Part shown: piece by piece, positions 1-7,931 of the stretch | Numbering within the stretch: position 1 is the first letter of the stretch | Layout of the letters: the number at the start of each line of letters is the position of its first letter | Source: Rhodococcus koreensis | GTDB lineage: Bacteria; Actinomycetota; Actinomycetes; Mycobacteriales; Mycobacteriaceae | Direction of reading: 5' to 3' | NCBI RefSeq assembly: GCF_900105905.1 | Contig: NZ_FNSV01000005.1 | Coordinates: 4,278,001 to 4,342,000 of the forward strand | DNA length: 64,000 nucleotides | Made by a program: the position numbers and the translations under genes | Notes under the pieces: generated by a model | What the model saw: the letters and a program-made list of their open reading frames with translations, nothing else | Told to the model about the DNA's origin: nothing | The model's database searches: none

Positions 1-438
1 GCCGGGGTCGACGATCCGCACCTCCAGCGCGACCGGTACGACACCATCGCCGGTCCGCCCAATCCGCTGGCCGATCTCCGGCTGGGCATCACCCACTCGC
101 CCGAGCCGCGGGTTCTCGATCGGTTCGCGGACGACGGGTACGACCTGGTGCTGGCCGGCCACACGCACGGCGGTCAGCTGTGCCTGCCGTTCTACGGCGC
201 ACTCGTCACCAACTGCGACATCGACCGCTCACGGGTGAAGGGGCCGTCCAAGTGGGGGGCGCACACCCAGCTGCACGTGTCCGCCGGGATCGGGACGTCG
301 CCGTGGGCGCCGGCCCGCTTCTGCTGCCGCCCCGAGGCGACGCTCCTGACGTTGGTCCCGGCTCAGCGCGGCGGCTCGGACTCCGACACCGCGCGGGCTC
401 GCGCCGAGTCGTCGGAGAGCACCGTTTTACGCAATTGA
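1..438 (+). CDS. Metallophosphoesterase, 3' part only
   Basis: This is the C-terminal part of a calcineurin-like metallophosphoesterase. The frame enters from the left window edge, so the start codon and N-terminal metal ligands are not visible. About 145 codons remain. They contain the family's C-terminal metal-binding motif GHTHGGQ (visible codons 53-59), preceded by the segment ITHSPEP, as in YkuE-type enzymes. After the conserved fold comes a polar tail of about 25 residues rich in Ser, Arg and Ala, probably unstructured. Members cleave phosphoesters with a dinuclear metal centre; the substrate cannot be read here. The gene is followed by tRNA-Pro on the same strand. The family call is firm from the motif, the substrate unknown. 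Confidence 0.85.
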   Translation, partial: AGVDDPHLQRDRYDTIAGPPNPLADLRLGITHSPEPRVLDRFADDGYDLVLAGHTHGGQLCLPFYGALVTNCDIDRSRVKGPSKWGAHTQLHVSAGIGTSPWAPARFCCRPEATLLTLVPAQRGGSDSDTARARAESSESTVLRN

Positions 439-492
439 CCAGGGGATTTAATGGTGACTGGTTGGGTAATGTAAGCTAGCCGAGGTTCAACA

Positions 493-566
<74 letters not shown>

Positions 567-581
567 CAGTGTGAGACACCG

Positions 582-621
582 AGAAGAGGCCTCGACCGGT
601 TCGCCGGTCGAGGCCTCTTCT
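582..621 (+). terminator. Terminator after tRNA-Pro
   Basis: The stem is an 18-bp perfect inverted repeat (AGAAGAGGCCTCGACCGG and its complement) closed by a TTCG loop. It lies directly downstream of the tRNA and lacks a long T tract, as is common for actinobacterial terminators. The UUCG tetraloop would make the RNA hairpin exceptionally stable. Confidence 0.9.
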
Positions 622-676
622 GCGTGGTGGGGACGTTTTCCGGTTGCCCGGACCCCGCGGCCACCGCTCCGAAACC

Positions 677-695
677 TCAGGCTAGCCTCACCTCA
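677..695 (+). promoter_or_regulatory. IdeR/DtxR iron box over the start codon
   Basis: The 19 bases TCAGGCTAGCCTCACCTCA match 15 of 19 positions of the DtxR/IdeR consensus TTAGGTTAGCCTAACCTAA. The last base is the A of the downstream ATG. Bound Fe(II)-IdeR would therefore cover the 5' end of the siderophore-binding gene and repress it when iron is plentiful. No Shine-Dalgarno sequence is visible between box and ATG, so a leaderless transcript is likely. Confidence 0.75.
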
Positions 696-1702
696 TGTCA
701 TCGAGGCTCTACGTACGCGCCGGGCTGGTCGCCCTGGCCAGCGTCTTTCTCGCCGCCTGCGGCACCACCGACACCGGTTCGACCGCCGGCAACACCGACG
801 TCGCCACCGGCGGCCGCCAGTTCGCCACGGCGGACGCCGAGACCGCCAAACTCGGCACCGATGCCGAACCCGGCGTCTTCCCCCGGACCATCACCCACGC
901 GCTCGGGGAAACCGTCATCGAGAAGAAGCCCGAGCGGGTGATCGTCCTCGACGGCGGCGAGCTGGACGACGTGCTCTCCCTGGGAATCACGCCCGTCGGA
1001 CTGGCCAGCCCAGAGAGCGCCGCCGGACAGCCGTCCTACCTGGCCGACAAGCTCGCCGGAGTCCCGGACGTCGGGACCACCAACAACCTGAACCTCGAGG
1101 CGATCTCCGCGCTCCAGCCCGATCTGATCCTCGGCAGCAAGCTGCGCGCCGACAAGCTGTACCCGCAGCTGTCGTCGATCGCACCGACCGTATTCAGCAT
1201 CCGCCCCGGCTTCCCGTGGAAGGAGAACTTCCTGCTCGTCGCGGACGCCCTCGGCGAGGAGACCAAGGCGGAGGACGTGCTCAACGCCTACCAGACTCGC
1301 GCGGACGAGGTCCGGGAGTCCATCACCGGCGAGCCGACGATCTCGCTGGTCCGGTTCATGTCCGGCAAGATCCGCCTCTACGGCAACCTGTCGTTCATCG
1401 GTGTCATCCTGCAGGACGTCGGGCTCCCGCGCCCCACGGTGCAGAACATCGACGAACTCGCCGTCGAGGTGAGCCAGGAGACGATCGGTGAAGCGGACGC
1501 CGACCGGATCTTCTACTCCAGCTACGGCGCACCCGAGACCACCGACGAGTCGACCGTGGTCGGCGGCCCGCTGTGGAATCAGATGCAGGCAGTGAAGGAC
1601 GGCAAGTCCGTGCACGTCAGCGACGAGACCTGGTTCCTCGCGCTCGGACCGACCGGGGCGATGCTCGTCCTCGACGACCTCGAGAAGATGCTCGCCGCCT
1701 GA
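695..1702 (+). CDS. Iron-siderophore ABC transporter substrate-binding lipoprotein
   Basis: A 335-residue periplasmic binding protein of the FepB/FhuD type (PF01497 family). Residues 1-22 form a lipoprotein signal peptide ending in the lipobox LAAC, so the mature protein should be lipid-anchored outside the membrane. The remainder shows the two-lobed binding-protein pattern: the segment ERVIVLDGGELDDVLSLGI resembles the family's N-terminal lobe, and a middle segment reads DLILGS. It would capture a ferric siderophore and pass it to a permease not encoded nearby, so this is an orphan receptor gene. An IdeR-type box overlaps the start codon, which supports an iron-uptake role. The chosen ATG gives a complete signal peptide. 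Which siderophore it binds cannot be told. Confidence 0.88.
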   Translation: MSSRLYVRAGLVALASVFLAACGTTDTGSTAGNTDVATGGRQFATADAETAKLGTDAEPGVFPRTITHALGETVIEKKPERVIVLDGGELDDVLSLGITPVGLASPESAAGQPSYLADKLAGVPDVGTTNNLNLEAISALQPDLILGSKLRADKLYPQLSSIAPTVFSIRPGFPWKENFLLVADALGEETKAEDVLNAYQTRADEVRESITGEPTISLVRFMSGKIRLYGNLSFIGVILQDVGLPRPTVQNIDELAVEVSQETIGEADADRIFYSSYGAPETTDESTVVGGPLWNQMQAVKDGKSVHVSDETWFLALGPTGAMLVLDDLEKMLAA

Positions 1703-1719
1703 GTTCCCGAATCCCCGAG

Positions 1720-2523
1720 TCACTTCGGCGCGGGCACGAACGCGTCGTAGATTGCCTGCGGCGCACCGTCGATGGCCCAGATGACCATGAGTCCGACGGC
1801 CACCGTCAGGGCGGGCCCGAGCACGACCTTCTCGAAGGGCCCGCCCGCCCGGATGGACAGGAACGACGGGAGCCGGAACTCCCACCACCGTTCCTTGCCG
1901 AGCGTGAGGAACGGCGCAAGAAAGGGGACGCCCTCCTTGGTGATGGCGTCCCCAAGACAGTGGGTTGCGCAGCCGAGGGCCACCGCGACGCCGAGCCCGG
2001 TGGAACCGGCCTCGGTGGGATACGACTGCCAGGTGAGCGCGGACAGCACCGCGGCGACCGCCGAAACCGCCAGCCAGCCTTTTTCTTTGGCCAGCTCACC
2101 GGCCAGCCCGCGCAGGGCCAGGCCGAGGCAGACGAACAGCGTCGCGATGATGGCGGGCTTGCCGAACTGGACGACGAGCGCGGACACTCCGGCCCCGATG
2201 CCGGCCGCAAACAGGGCGGTGTGGGTGAGCGTGCGGTGCCCACCCCGCCGCTTGCCGTCCCGTTTGCCCTTGGTGATCGTGTAGAAACCCAGCGACACCG
2301 CATCGACACCCTTCGCGACGACGCTGCTGACCGGACCGAACGAACGCGACACCGTCGACTGGCTCGTGTCGAGGTCCGGGAGCAGCGCCGCCCCGGCGCA
2401 CACCGCCGCGAACGTGAGGGTCTCGGCGGTGGACGTGGGCCCACCCCAGTCGAGCGGCAGCAGATCTGCCACCGCCAGACCGACGGCCGCACCGGACATT
2501 GCGTGGGTGGGACCCATCACCAT
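1720..2523 (-). CDS. YdjM-like membrane protein (DUF457, metal-dependent hydrolase family)
   Basis: A 267-residue polytopic protein with the DUF457/YdjM signature: the N-terminal GPTHAMSGAA, an LLPDLDT segment and a central GGHRTLTHT motif whose His and Asp residues are thought to bind a metal. In Escherichia coli YdjM is an inner-membrane protein of the LexA regulon; its reaction is not well defined. Five or six hydrophobic stretches can be seen. The start is placed at an ATG because GAAAGG lies about 10 bases upstream; an alternative GTG four codons earlier sits too close to that ribosome site. The gene is convergent with the siderophore gene and 17 bases from it. No SOS box was recognised upstream. 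Confidence 0.8.
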   Translation of the reverse strand: MVMGPTHAMSGAAVGLAVADLLPLDWGGPTSTAETLTFAAVCAGAALLPDLDTSQSTVSRSFGPVSSVVAKGVDAVSLGFYTITKGKRDGKRRGGHRTLTHTALFAAGIGAGVSALVVQFGKPAIIATLFVCLGLALRGLAGELAKEKGWLAVSAVAAVLSALTWQSYPTEAGSTGLGVAVALGCATHCLGDAITKEGVPFLAPFLTLGKERWWEFRLPSFLSIRAGGPFEKVVLGPALTVAVGLMVIWAIDGAPQAIYDAFVPAPK

Positions 2524-2624
2524 GGAAGACAGCACCTTTCGACCCCGACTCGGGACACGGTCATCCGAGCCGGTGTCCTGACACCGCTCAACCTAGCAAC
2601 AACATCCGACACACCCGTCACACA

Positions 2625-2670
2625 CCTGTGAGTACTTGTTAACCGCCGGCGGTTAAGAAGTACTCACGGG
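2625..2670. repeat. Palindromic repeat, family 1, copy 1
   Basis: A loopless inverted repeat with 20-base arms GTGAGTACTTGTTAACCGCC and GGCGGTTAAGAAGTACTCAC, one mismatch, followed by CGGG. The flanking CGCGAAGCG forms a small second hairpin. It lies between the start of the YdjM-like gene and the micro-ORF. The same G-to-C asymmetry in the arms is found in the copy at 57302. Confidence 0.9.
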
Positions 2671-2733
2671 CGCGAAGCGCATGGGGGATGATGGAATCGT
2701 GCGGTGCGTGCAGCCGGGCGAAGGAGGGTCGTC

Positions 2734-2793
2734 GTGGAAACTGTGGTGGTATTCGTTCTCGCGTTGCTGATCTATTGGTGGGGCCTGCTCTGA
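2734..2793 (+). CDS. 19-residue hydrophobic membrane micro-ORF
   Basis: The peptide (M)ETVVVFVLALLIYWWGLL is almost entirely hydrophobic after two residues and would form a single transmembrane helix ending in an aromatic IYWWG belt. A near-perfect ribosome site, AAGGAGGG at 2721-2728, lies six bases before the GTG start, much better than the sites of most neighbours. No family is recognised. It lies between a family 1 palindrome and the convergent catalase gene, whose stop is 20 bases away. The strong translation signal and the composition support a real gene. Conservation in relatives would decide it. Confidence 0.55.
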   Translation: METVVVFVLALLIYWWGLL

Positions 2794-2812
2794 GCGTGCC
2801 CCACCAACGACA

Positions 2813-4282
2813 TCAGTTCCCGGCCTGTCCTTCCCGGACACCGATTTCCACTCGCTTGCCCAGGTCGGGGTCGACGCTCTTCCAGTAGTCGAACACCCGC
2901 AGCAGAACCGGTTCGCTGACACCGCCGAGTGCGTGACCGACGATGTTGTTCACCAGGCGGTCGCGTTCGTCGTCGCTCAGGACCTCGCGGACGAGGGTGC
3001 CCGCCTGCGTGAAATCGCCGTCCTCGGCGTGCTCGACGTAACCGGCGCGCACCGACTCACCGTCGAACGCCCAGAGGCCTTCGTCGCCCGCGAGCGACGC
3101 GTCGGCGTGCGGGCCGCCGTACGAGTTCGGCGCGTACACCGGGGTCTCGGGTGAATTGGTGGCGTACCGCATCGCGCCGTCCTGCGAGTACGAGTTCACC
3201 TGGTTCTTCGGGGCGTTGACCGGCAGTTGCGCGTAGTTGGCGCCGATGCGGTACCGGTGCGCGTCCGCGTAGGAGAAGACCCGCCCGAGCAGCATCTTGT
3301 CGGGTGAGAAACCGATTCCCGGAACGACATTCGACGGTTCGAACGACGCCTGCTCGATCTGGGCGAAGAAGTTGTCGGGGTTCCGGTTGAGGGTCCACTT
3401 GCCGACCTCGATCAGCGGGTAGTCCTTCTGCGACCACACCTTCGTGAGGTCGAACGGGTTGAACCGGTAGCCCTCGGCCTCGTCGACGGGCATGACCTGG
3501 ACCTTCAGCGTCCAGCTGGGGAACTCGCCGCGGGCGATCGTGTCGTACAGGTCGGCGCGGTGATGGTCGGGGTCGGTGCCCGCGAGGGTGTCGGCCTCGT
3601 CCTGGGTGAGAAACTCGATGCCCTGGTCGGTCTTGAAGTGGTACTTCACCCAGAACCGCTCGCCGTCGGCGTTGACCCACTGGTACGTGTGCGAGCCGAA
3701 GCCGTCCATGTGCCGCCACGTCTTCGGGATGCCGCGGTCACCCATCAGCCACGTCACCTGGTGTGCGGACTCGGGCCGCAGCGTCCAGAAGTCCCACTGC
3801 ATGTTGTGGTCGCGCAGACCGGATCCGGGCAGCCGCTTCTGCGAGTGGATGAAGTCGGGGAACTTGATCGGGTCCTTGATGAAGAAGACGGGCGTGTTGT
3901 TGCCGACGAGGTCGTAGTTGCCGTCCTCGGTGTAGAACTTCACGGCGAATCCGCGCGGGTCGCGCCAGGTGTCGGGGCTGCCCTGCTCACCTGCGACCGT
4001 GGAGAAGCGCACCAGCGATTCGGTCTTCGCGCCGGGCTGGAACAGCGTGGCCTTCGTGTACCGGCTCACGTCGTGGGTGACGACCAGTTCGCCGAACGCG
4101 CCGGCGCCCTTGGCGTGGACGACGCGCTCCGGGACGCGCTCGCGGTTGAACTGCGCGAGCTTCTCGACGAGGTAGTGGTCGTGCAGCAGGATGGGGCCCT
4201 GAGTCCCGGCGGTGAGCGACTCGTTGTCGCTGGCGACGGGAATCCCGGCGTTGGTGGTGGTCGCGCGCTGTGTTTCAGGCAT
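2813..4282 (-). CDS. katA: Monofunctional haem catalase
   Basis: A 489-residue small-subunit catalase that dismutates H2O2 to water and oxygen in the cytoplasm. The distal catalytic His56 (RVVHAKG) and Asn129 (GNNTPVFF) are present, and the proximal haem ligand is Tyr338 in [12 protein letters not shown]. Length and motifs fit clade 3 enzymes. The gene follows a Fur-family regulator on the same strand, as in streptomycete catR-catA and mycobacterial furA-katG, but a TnpB-like gene now lies between them and ends 21 bases before the katA start. That leaves only a weak ribosome site (GAGA) and no obvious own promoter in the remaining gap. Expression may depend on read-through or on sequence inside the inserted gene. 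Confidence 0.97.
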   Translation of the reverse strand: MPETQRATTTNAGIPVASDNESLTAGTQGPILLHDHYLVEKLAQFNRERVPERVVHAKGAGAFGELVVTHDVSRYTKATLFQPGAKTESLVRFSTVAGEQGSPDTWRDPRGFAVKFYTEDGNYDLVGNNTPVFFIKDPIKFPDFIHSQKRLPGSGLRDHNMQWDFWTLRPESAHQVTWLMGDRGIPKTWRHMDGFGSHTYQWVNADGERFWVKYHFKTDQGIEFLTQDEADTLAGTDPDHHRADLYDTIARGEFPSWTLKVQVMPVDEAEGYRFNPFDLTKVWSQKDYPLIEVGKWTLNRNPDNFFAQIEQASFEPSNVVPGIGFSPDKMLLGRVFSYADAHRYRIGANYAQLPVNAPKNQVNSYSQDGAMRYATNSPETPVYAPNSYGGPHADASLAGDEGLWAFDGESVRAGYVEHAEDGDFTQAGTLVREVLSDDERDRLVNNIVGHALGGVSEPVLLRVFDYWKSVDPDLGKRVEIGVREGQAGN

Positions 4283-4303
4283 GGCAAAGCGTCTACGTAG
4301 ATC

Positions 4304-6133
4304 TCATACTGTCTGCCACTTGCGTGGCGGCGTGGGAGATGGACGTGTGTCACGGCTACCCGCATCACCGTGAGGTGGTGCGGGTTTGACCGTGTCCCAC
4401 ACCGACGCTTGTGGTGCAGGAACATATCTGTTCGGAGTCACCCCCGCCCGCGGTGTCACGGTGGGCAGGCTGCGGCGGACCCGGCGATGCCGCGGCCGAC
4501 GCGGGGTCGGACTGGTCTTGTCCCGGGACCGGCGCACCGGTGCGTGCTCGGCGACCCGAATCGCGGGCATCTGCCCCCGCCGCCGGGTGGCCTTGTTTTT
4601 GCCGAGGAGCGCGCGTTTGGCGAGGTTCACCCCCGCGACGTGGTCCCGGTTGCCGCCGACCCGGCAGCCCGGGCACCACGCGGTGTGATAGCCGCCGGGG
4701 CGGGCGAGGGGTGCGTCGCAGCCCGGACACTGTGCCGAGGATCCTCGGGCGGGCACCGAGACCACCACGATACCGACACCGGCGGCGGTGTGGGCGAGGG
4801 CGGCGGTCGCTTTACGGCGGGCGGACTGCGCGGCCCGATTGTTGTTGACCCGGCCGTGCCCGCGGGTCTCGAGGGTGGTCAGGTCTTCCACCGCGATCAC
4901 CCGTGCGCCCGCCGAGGTGGCGTAGTCGGTGACCTGCCGGGCGAAGTGGAAGGCCAGTTCTCGGTTGATCTTTCCCCGCTTGATACCCACCGCCTCGCGG
5001 TGGGCGTCGAGGACGGCGATCTTCGCCTCCAGCCGGGCGCGGACCTCGGGTGGGGCGGTGGCGGCCAGTCGCGTCAGCCGGGCCGCCTTGCGGTGCAGCA
5101 TCTGCCCCTCGGCCTGCAGGCGGGCGAGTTTCGTCCCGAGGCCGCGGTCGTCGTAGGTGACGCCCCGGTAATCGGAGACCAGCCCCTCCGGGCCCTCTGC
5201 TGCGGTGGCGGCGGCACCGAGCGTGGACGGGCACCAGTCCACGCCCACCGCAGAAGTTCCCGATGTCAGATCAGCGGCGGGGACCGTCTCGGTGGCCGCG
5301 CACCGCCACAACAGGCCTTTCCGGTCGAGGACGAGGGTGGGGAGATGCCAGTCGGTGATCGGCCGGTCGTGCAGGTGCGGTGGGATCGCGGCGGTCAACC
5401 GGACTCGTCGCCACTGCGCATGTCCTGTCGGGGCGACGGTGGTGGGCAGTTTGACGGTCAACGTCATGACGGCGTCGGTGACGGTGAGGTGTGCGAGTTG
5501 TCGATCCGCTGCGGACAGCCGAGCCATCGCCGAGGTCTTCGGTGGTGCCTGCATGTCGGTGATCCGCAGCCGCGCCTGCACCGCGCCGTCGGTGCGGCAG
5601 GCGCGCGCGGTGAGCTGCCGCACCACGCCCCGGGCGAAACCCAATGGCACCCAGTCACCCGGTTCGGTCGGCGGCGCCAGAGTGCCAGTGGCCGGGTCGA
5701 ACCGGGCCGACAGTGCAGTAATCGCGGTGTCTCGGTATGTCAGGGTCCGCAGCGTCGCCATCGCCTGTGCGGTGACCACCCGGGTAACACGTGACGGAAT
5801 GTAGACATCGTCCGGGTAGTGCGGGGTCCAGCCCAGACGCGCAGCAGCGACATGACCCTGTATCGGGAGCTTGCGGCCCTGGCGGTCCACGCCGGCGGCG
5901 AGGACATCGAAGGTGGCCGGTCGCCACAGCCGCGCCAGCAGCCGCGCTTCGGCGCCCGAGATCAGGTCGAGCAGCCACCCCACCCGGGTGTCGACATCGT
6001 CGAGTCCGATCGGCTCACCGGTGATGTCATCGACCGCCAGGTACGGGCGGGTGGTGAACGAGAACTGCCGCAGCGCAGGCAATCCGGCATCGGCCATCAG
6101 CTGGCCCACCTCAACGCCATGATCGTCTCCCAT
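4304..6133 (-). CDS. tnpB: TnpB-like RNA-guided nuclease (IS605/IS607 OrfB family), extended form
   Basis: A 609-residue TnpB-type protein, much longer than the usual 370-430. The RuvC-like nuclease is split as expected: Asp299 in GVDW, Glu416 in AVEDL and Asp497 in NRDHVAGVNLA. A four-cysteine zinc ribbon (Cys469, 472, 487, 490; CPGC-14-CPGC) sits before the last motif. All three catalytic acids seem present, so it is probably an active nuclease rather than a dead TnpB-derived repressor. About 290 residues precede RuvC-I, and a basic Pro/Arg-rich tail of about 100 residues follows. In TnpB systems the guide (omega) RNA overlaps the gene's 3' end, which here abuts katA. No TnpA transposase partner is visible. 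The ATG is chosen for GGGGGAG upstream; an in-frame ATG at 6163 is possible. Confidence 0.85.
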   Translation of the reverse strand: MGDDHGVEVGQLMADAGLPALRQFSFTTRPYLAVDDITGEPIGLDDVDTRVGWLLDLISGAEARLLARLWRPATFDVLAAGVDRQGRKLPIQGHVAAARLGWTPHYPDDVYIPSRVTRVVTAQAMATLRTLTYRDTAITALSARFDPATGTLAPPTEPGDWVPLGFARGVVRQLTARACRTDGAVQARLRITDMQAPPKTSAMARLSAADRQLAHLTVTDAVMTLTVKLPTTVAPTGHAQWRRVRLTAAIPPHLHDRPITDWHLPTLVLDRKGLLWRCAATETVPAADLTSGTSAVGVDWCPSTLGAAATAAEGPEGLVSDYRGVTYDDRGLGTKLARLQAEGQMLHRKAARLTRLAATAPPEVRARLEAKIAVLDAHREAVGIKRGKINRELAFHFARQVTDYATSAGARVIAVEDLTTLETRGHGRVNNNRAAQSARRKATAALAHTAAGVGIVVVSVPARGSSAQCPGCDAPLARPGGYHTAWCPGCRVGGNRDHVAGVNLAKRALLGKNKATRRRGQMPAIRVAEHAPVRRSRDKTSPTPRRPRHRRVRRSLPTVTPRAGVTPNRYVPAPQASVWDTVKPAPPHGDAGSRDTRPSPTPPRKWQTV

Positions 6134-6648
6134 CAGCTCCCCCACCCGAGACTGTGTCCCCATCCTCACCGACGGTCTCGACCCTAACGCCGACCACCGA
6201 CACGTCACGCTCGATCCACGCCACCCCGAAACCCACGCCGACCGATCCCGCCACCACCCGCACCACCGCGAACCGGCCGGTGGCCGCGTCGTCACCCACC
6301 CGATTCACACCCGCTCGAGTCTCTCCCGTGGACCGGAACCACGATCCTGGTAGGCTCTGCACCAGGTGCCGTTGGCACGCCCACGCAACGTCACATCCTG
6401 ATCGGCGGGTGAGGGGTCCTGGCCAGTCGAGCCGGACACCCAGCAATACAACTGCTTCCGCCCCGTCGGCCCGAACACTCTCCGGTGCAGGTCCATCCAG
6501 GTTGACGTCGCGATCCTCCCGGTCGAAAACTCGCTGACCGGAAACCTGTACGCCGAGGGGCCTACGACGCGGCCCCCTCGACCCCCACCCAGTTGAGAGC
6601 CTCCAGGTTGCAATCGGGTGAGGGTGTATCGGCGGGAACGAACCGGGA
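6134..6648. other. Gene-free stretch between tnpB-like gene and furA
   Basis: No convincing gene is seen. Open frames on the minus strand run through it without stops but resemble no family and have no ribosome site. It probably holds the left end of the TnpB element, the original furA-katA junction, and any promoter of the tnpB-like gene. I could not define element ends or terminal repeats by eye, and found no CRISPR-like repeats. Confidence 0.5.
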
Positions 6649-7107
6649 TCAGGACAGGGCTGCTGCCGACCCGGTTTCGCTCTGCGCGTCGGCCTGGCAC
6701 TGAGAGCAGAGCCCCCAGAAGACGACCTCGGCCTCGTCGATCTCGAATCCGTGGGCCTGCGAGGGGTCGAGGCACGGTGCCTCGCCGACCGCGCAGTCCA
6801 CGTCCACGACGGTCCCGCAGCTGCGACACACGAGGTGGTGGTGGTTGTCTCCGGTACGGGTTTCGAACCGTGCGGGCGATCCCGCGGGTTCGATACGTCT
6901 GAGCAGACCGGCGGCGGTGCACGCCTTGAGGACGTCGTATACCGCCTGGGTGGAGACCGATCCCAGCTCTTCGCGGACTACGGCTGCGATGTCGTCGACG
7001 TCGGAATGCGGCCGTACGGCAACCGCATTCAACACTGCAACACGTGGTGCAGTGACACGGAGGCCCACGCCGCGCAGCTGCGCTGTGGGATCCGTGCCGT
7101 GTTGCAT
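6649..7107 (-). CDS. furA: Fur-family peroxide/metal regulator (FurA/CatR type)
   Basis: A 152-residue Fur-family repressor. An N-terminal winged helix (residues 1-85, ending with the RFETR wing) binds DNA, and a C-terminal domain carries the HHHLVCRSCG metal motif and a second CSQC pair that would form the structural zinc site. Location upstream of a catalase on the same strand points to the FurA/CatR branch, which senses peroxide through metal-catalysed oxidation and represses itself and the catalase. The ATG lies about eight bases after a good -10 box, so the mRNA is probably leaderless. Downstream katA is now separated from it by the TnpB-like gene. Confidence 0.92.
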   Translation of the reverse strand: MQHGTDPTAQLRGVGLRVTAPRVAVLNAVAVRPHSDVDDIAAVVREELGSVSTQAVYDVLKACTAAGLLRRIEPAGSPARFETRTGDNHHHLVCRSCGTVVDVDCAVGEAPCLDPSQAHGFEIDEAEVVFWGLCSQCQADAQSETGSAAALS

Positions 7108-7114
7108 GTGTTCC

Positions 7115-7142
7115 AGTATCGCGCCTTTTTGGAATTAGTCAA
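7115..7142 (-). promoter_or_regulatory. furA promoter, leaderless
   Basis: On the minus strand TTGACT is followed after 16 bases by GATACT. The start of transcription would fall on or beside the furA ATG at 7107. The AT-rich spacer AATTCCAAAAAGG is the natural place for an autoregulatory Fur site. The intergenic region is shared with the divergent ArsR gene. Confidence 0.7.
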
Positions 7143-7152
7143 GAAAAGGATG

Positions 7153-7189
7153 TGTCGGAGATTATTGACATGTCGGAAATCTCCGACAT
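7153..7189 (+). promoter_or_regulatory. Operator of the ArsR-type regulator
   Basis: A perfect inverted repeat, ATGTCGGA-AATC-TCCGACAT, occupies 7170-7189. An additional direct half-site, TGTCGGA, starts at 7153. It ends 11 bases before the GTG start of the ArsR-family gene, which fits autorepression and could also reach the divergent furA promoter. Confidence 0.8.
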
Positions 7190-7200
7190 AAGCTCGCCCC

Positions 7201-7512
7201 GTGCCCGACGACGACGTCTTCCTCGCCCTCGCCAACCCCGTGCGACGGCGTCTGCTGGAAATCCTCGTGGACGGACCGCTCACCGCCGGGGACCTCGCGG
7301 GCCGGTTCGACCTCAGCCGCCCCGCGGTGGCGGAGCATCTGCAGGTGCTGCGCCGGGCCGGGCTCGTCCGCGACGAACCGTCCGGACGGCAGCGGCACTA
7401 CCACCTGACCGCCGAGCCGCTCGCCGACGTCGGCGACTGGCTGCACCCGTTCGAGCGGTTCTGGCATCACCGCCTGCGCACACTCGCCGACTTCCTCGAG
7501 GAGGACTCGTGA
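7201..7512 (+). CDS. ArsR-family transcriptional repressor
   Basis: A 103-residue winged-helix regulator. The pattern LANPVRRRLLEILVDGPLTA, then LSRPAVAEHLQVLRRAGLV, is the helix-turn-helix core of the ArsR/SmtB fold. No metal-binding CxC motif is present, and the partner is an SRPBCC protein. It therefore belongs to the large metal-independent branch that regulates an adjacent AHSA1-type gene. The GTG start follows a perfect palindromic operator. The stop overlaps the next start in GTGA, so the two genes are co-translated. Confidence 0.9.
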   Translation: MPDDDVFLALANPVRRRLLEILVDGPLTAGDLAGRFDLSRPAVAEHLQVLRRAGLVRDEPSGRQRHYHLTAEPLADVGDWLHPFERFWHHRLRTLADFLEEDS

Positions 7513-7919
7513 CCGACCGCACCACCACCCGGATCTCCGTCGACCAGTTCATCGCCGCGCCGCCGGCCAAGGTGTGGCGCGCCCTCACCGAGCCGGATCT
7601 GCTCGCCCGCTGGTGGGCAGCGGGCGACATCGCCGCCACCGTCGGGCACCGGTTCCACCTCGACATGCCCGGCTGGGGCGCCGTGCCCTGCGAAGTGGTC
7701 GAGGTCGAGCCGGAACGGCGCTTCGTCTACACGTTCACCGAGAACTGGACGCTGGTGTGGCGCCTCGTTCCCGAGGGTGCGGGCACGCGCCTGTTCCTCG
7801 ACCACTCGGGCTTCGACCTCGACGACAAACGCAGCCGCGACGCGTTCGAGCGGATGGGTCCGGGCTGGCGGAACACCGTGTTGCCGCGCCTCGCCGGCGT
7901 CGCCGCGGAGATCGCGTAG
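7509..7919 (+). CDS. SRPBCC/AHSA1-domain protein
   Basis: A 136-residue START-like protein. The N-terminal IAAPPAKVWRALTEPDLLARWW and the later ALTEP/RFVYTF/TRLFLDHSGF strands are typical of the AHSA1 (activator of Hsp90 ATPase) branch of SRPBCC folds, which form a deep hydrophobic ligand pocket. In bacteria such proteins are usually paired with an ArsR repressor, exactly as here; their ligands are mostly unknown. It starts inside the stop of the upstream gene. No signal peptide is seen, so it is cytoplasmic. Confidence 0.88.
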   Translation: MTDRTTTRISVDQFIAAPPAKVWRALTEPDLLARWWAAGDIAATVGHRFHLDMPGWGAVPCEVVEVEPERRFVYTFTENWTLVWRLVPEGAGTRLFLDHSGFDLDDKRSRDAFERMGPGWRNTVLPRLAGVAAEIA

Positions 7920-7931
7920 CGCCCCGGGCTG

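Noticed and set aside
698-1888. Long open frame on the minus strand over the siderophore gene
   Set aside because: It lies opposite a gene with clear homology and a signal peptide; composition (many Arg, Gly, Asp) is typical of a GC-rich antisense shadow.
4304-6133. TnpB-derived nuclease-dead repressor (TldR type)
   Set aside because: Asp299, Glu416 and Asp497 at the expected RuvC motifs and the zinc ribbon are all present, so loss of nuclease activity is not indicated.
4304-6648. Possible type V CRISPR effector with array
   Set aside because: No regularly spaced repeats are seen on either side of the TnpB-like gene, and no Cas1 or Cas2 gene is present in the window.
6305-6922. Minus-strand frame between furA and the TnpB-like gene as a gene
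   Set aside because: Overlaps furA in another frame, has no ribosome site and resembles no family.
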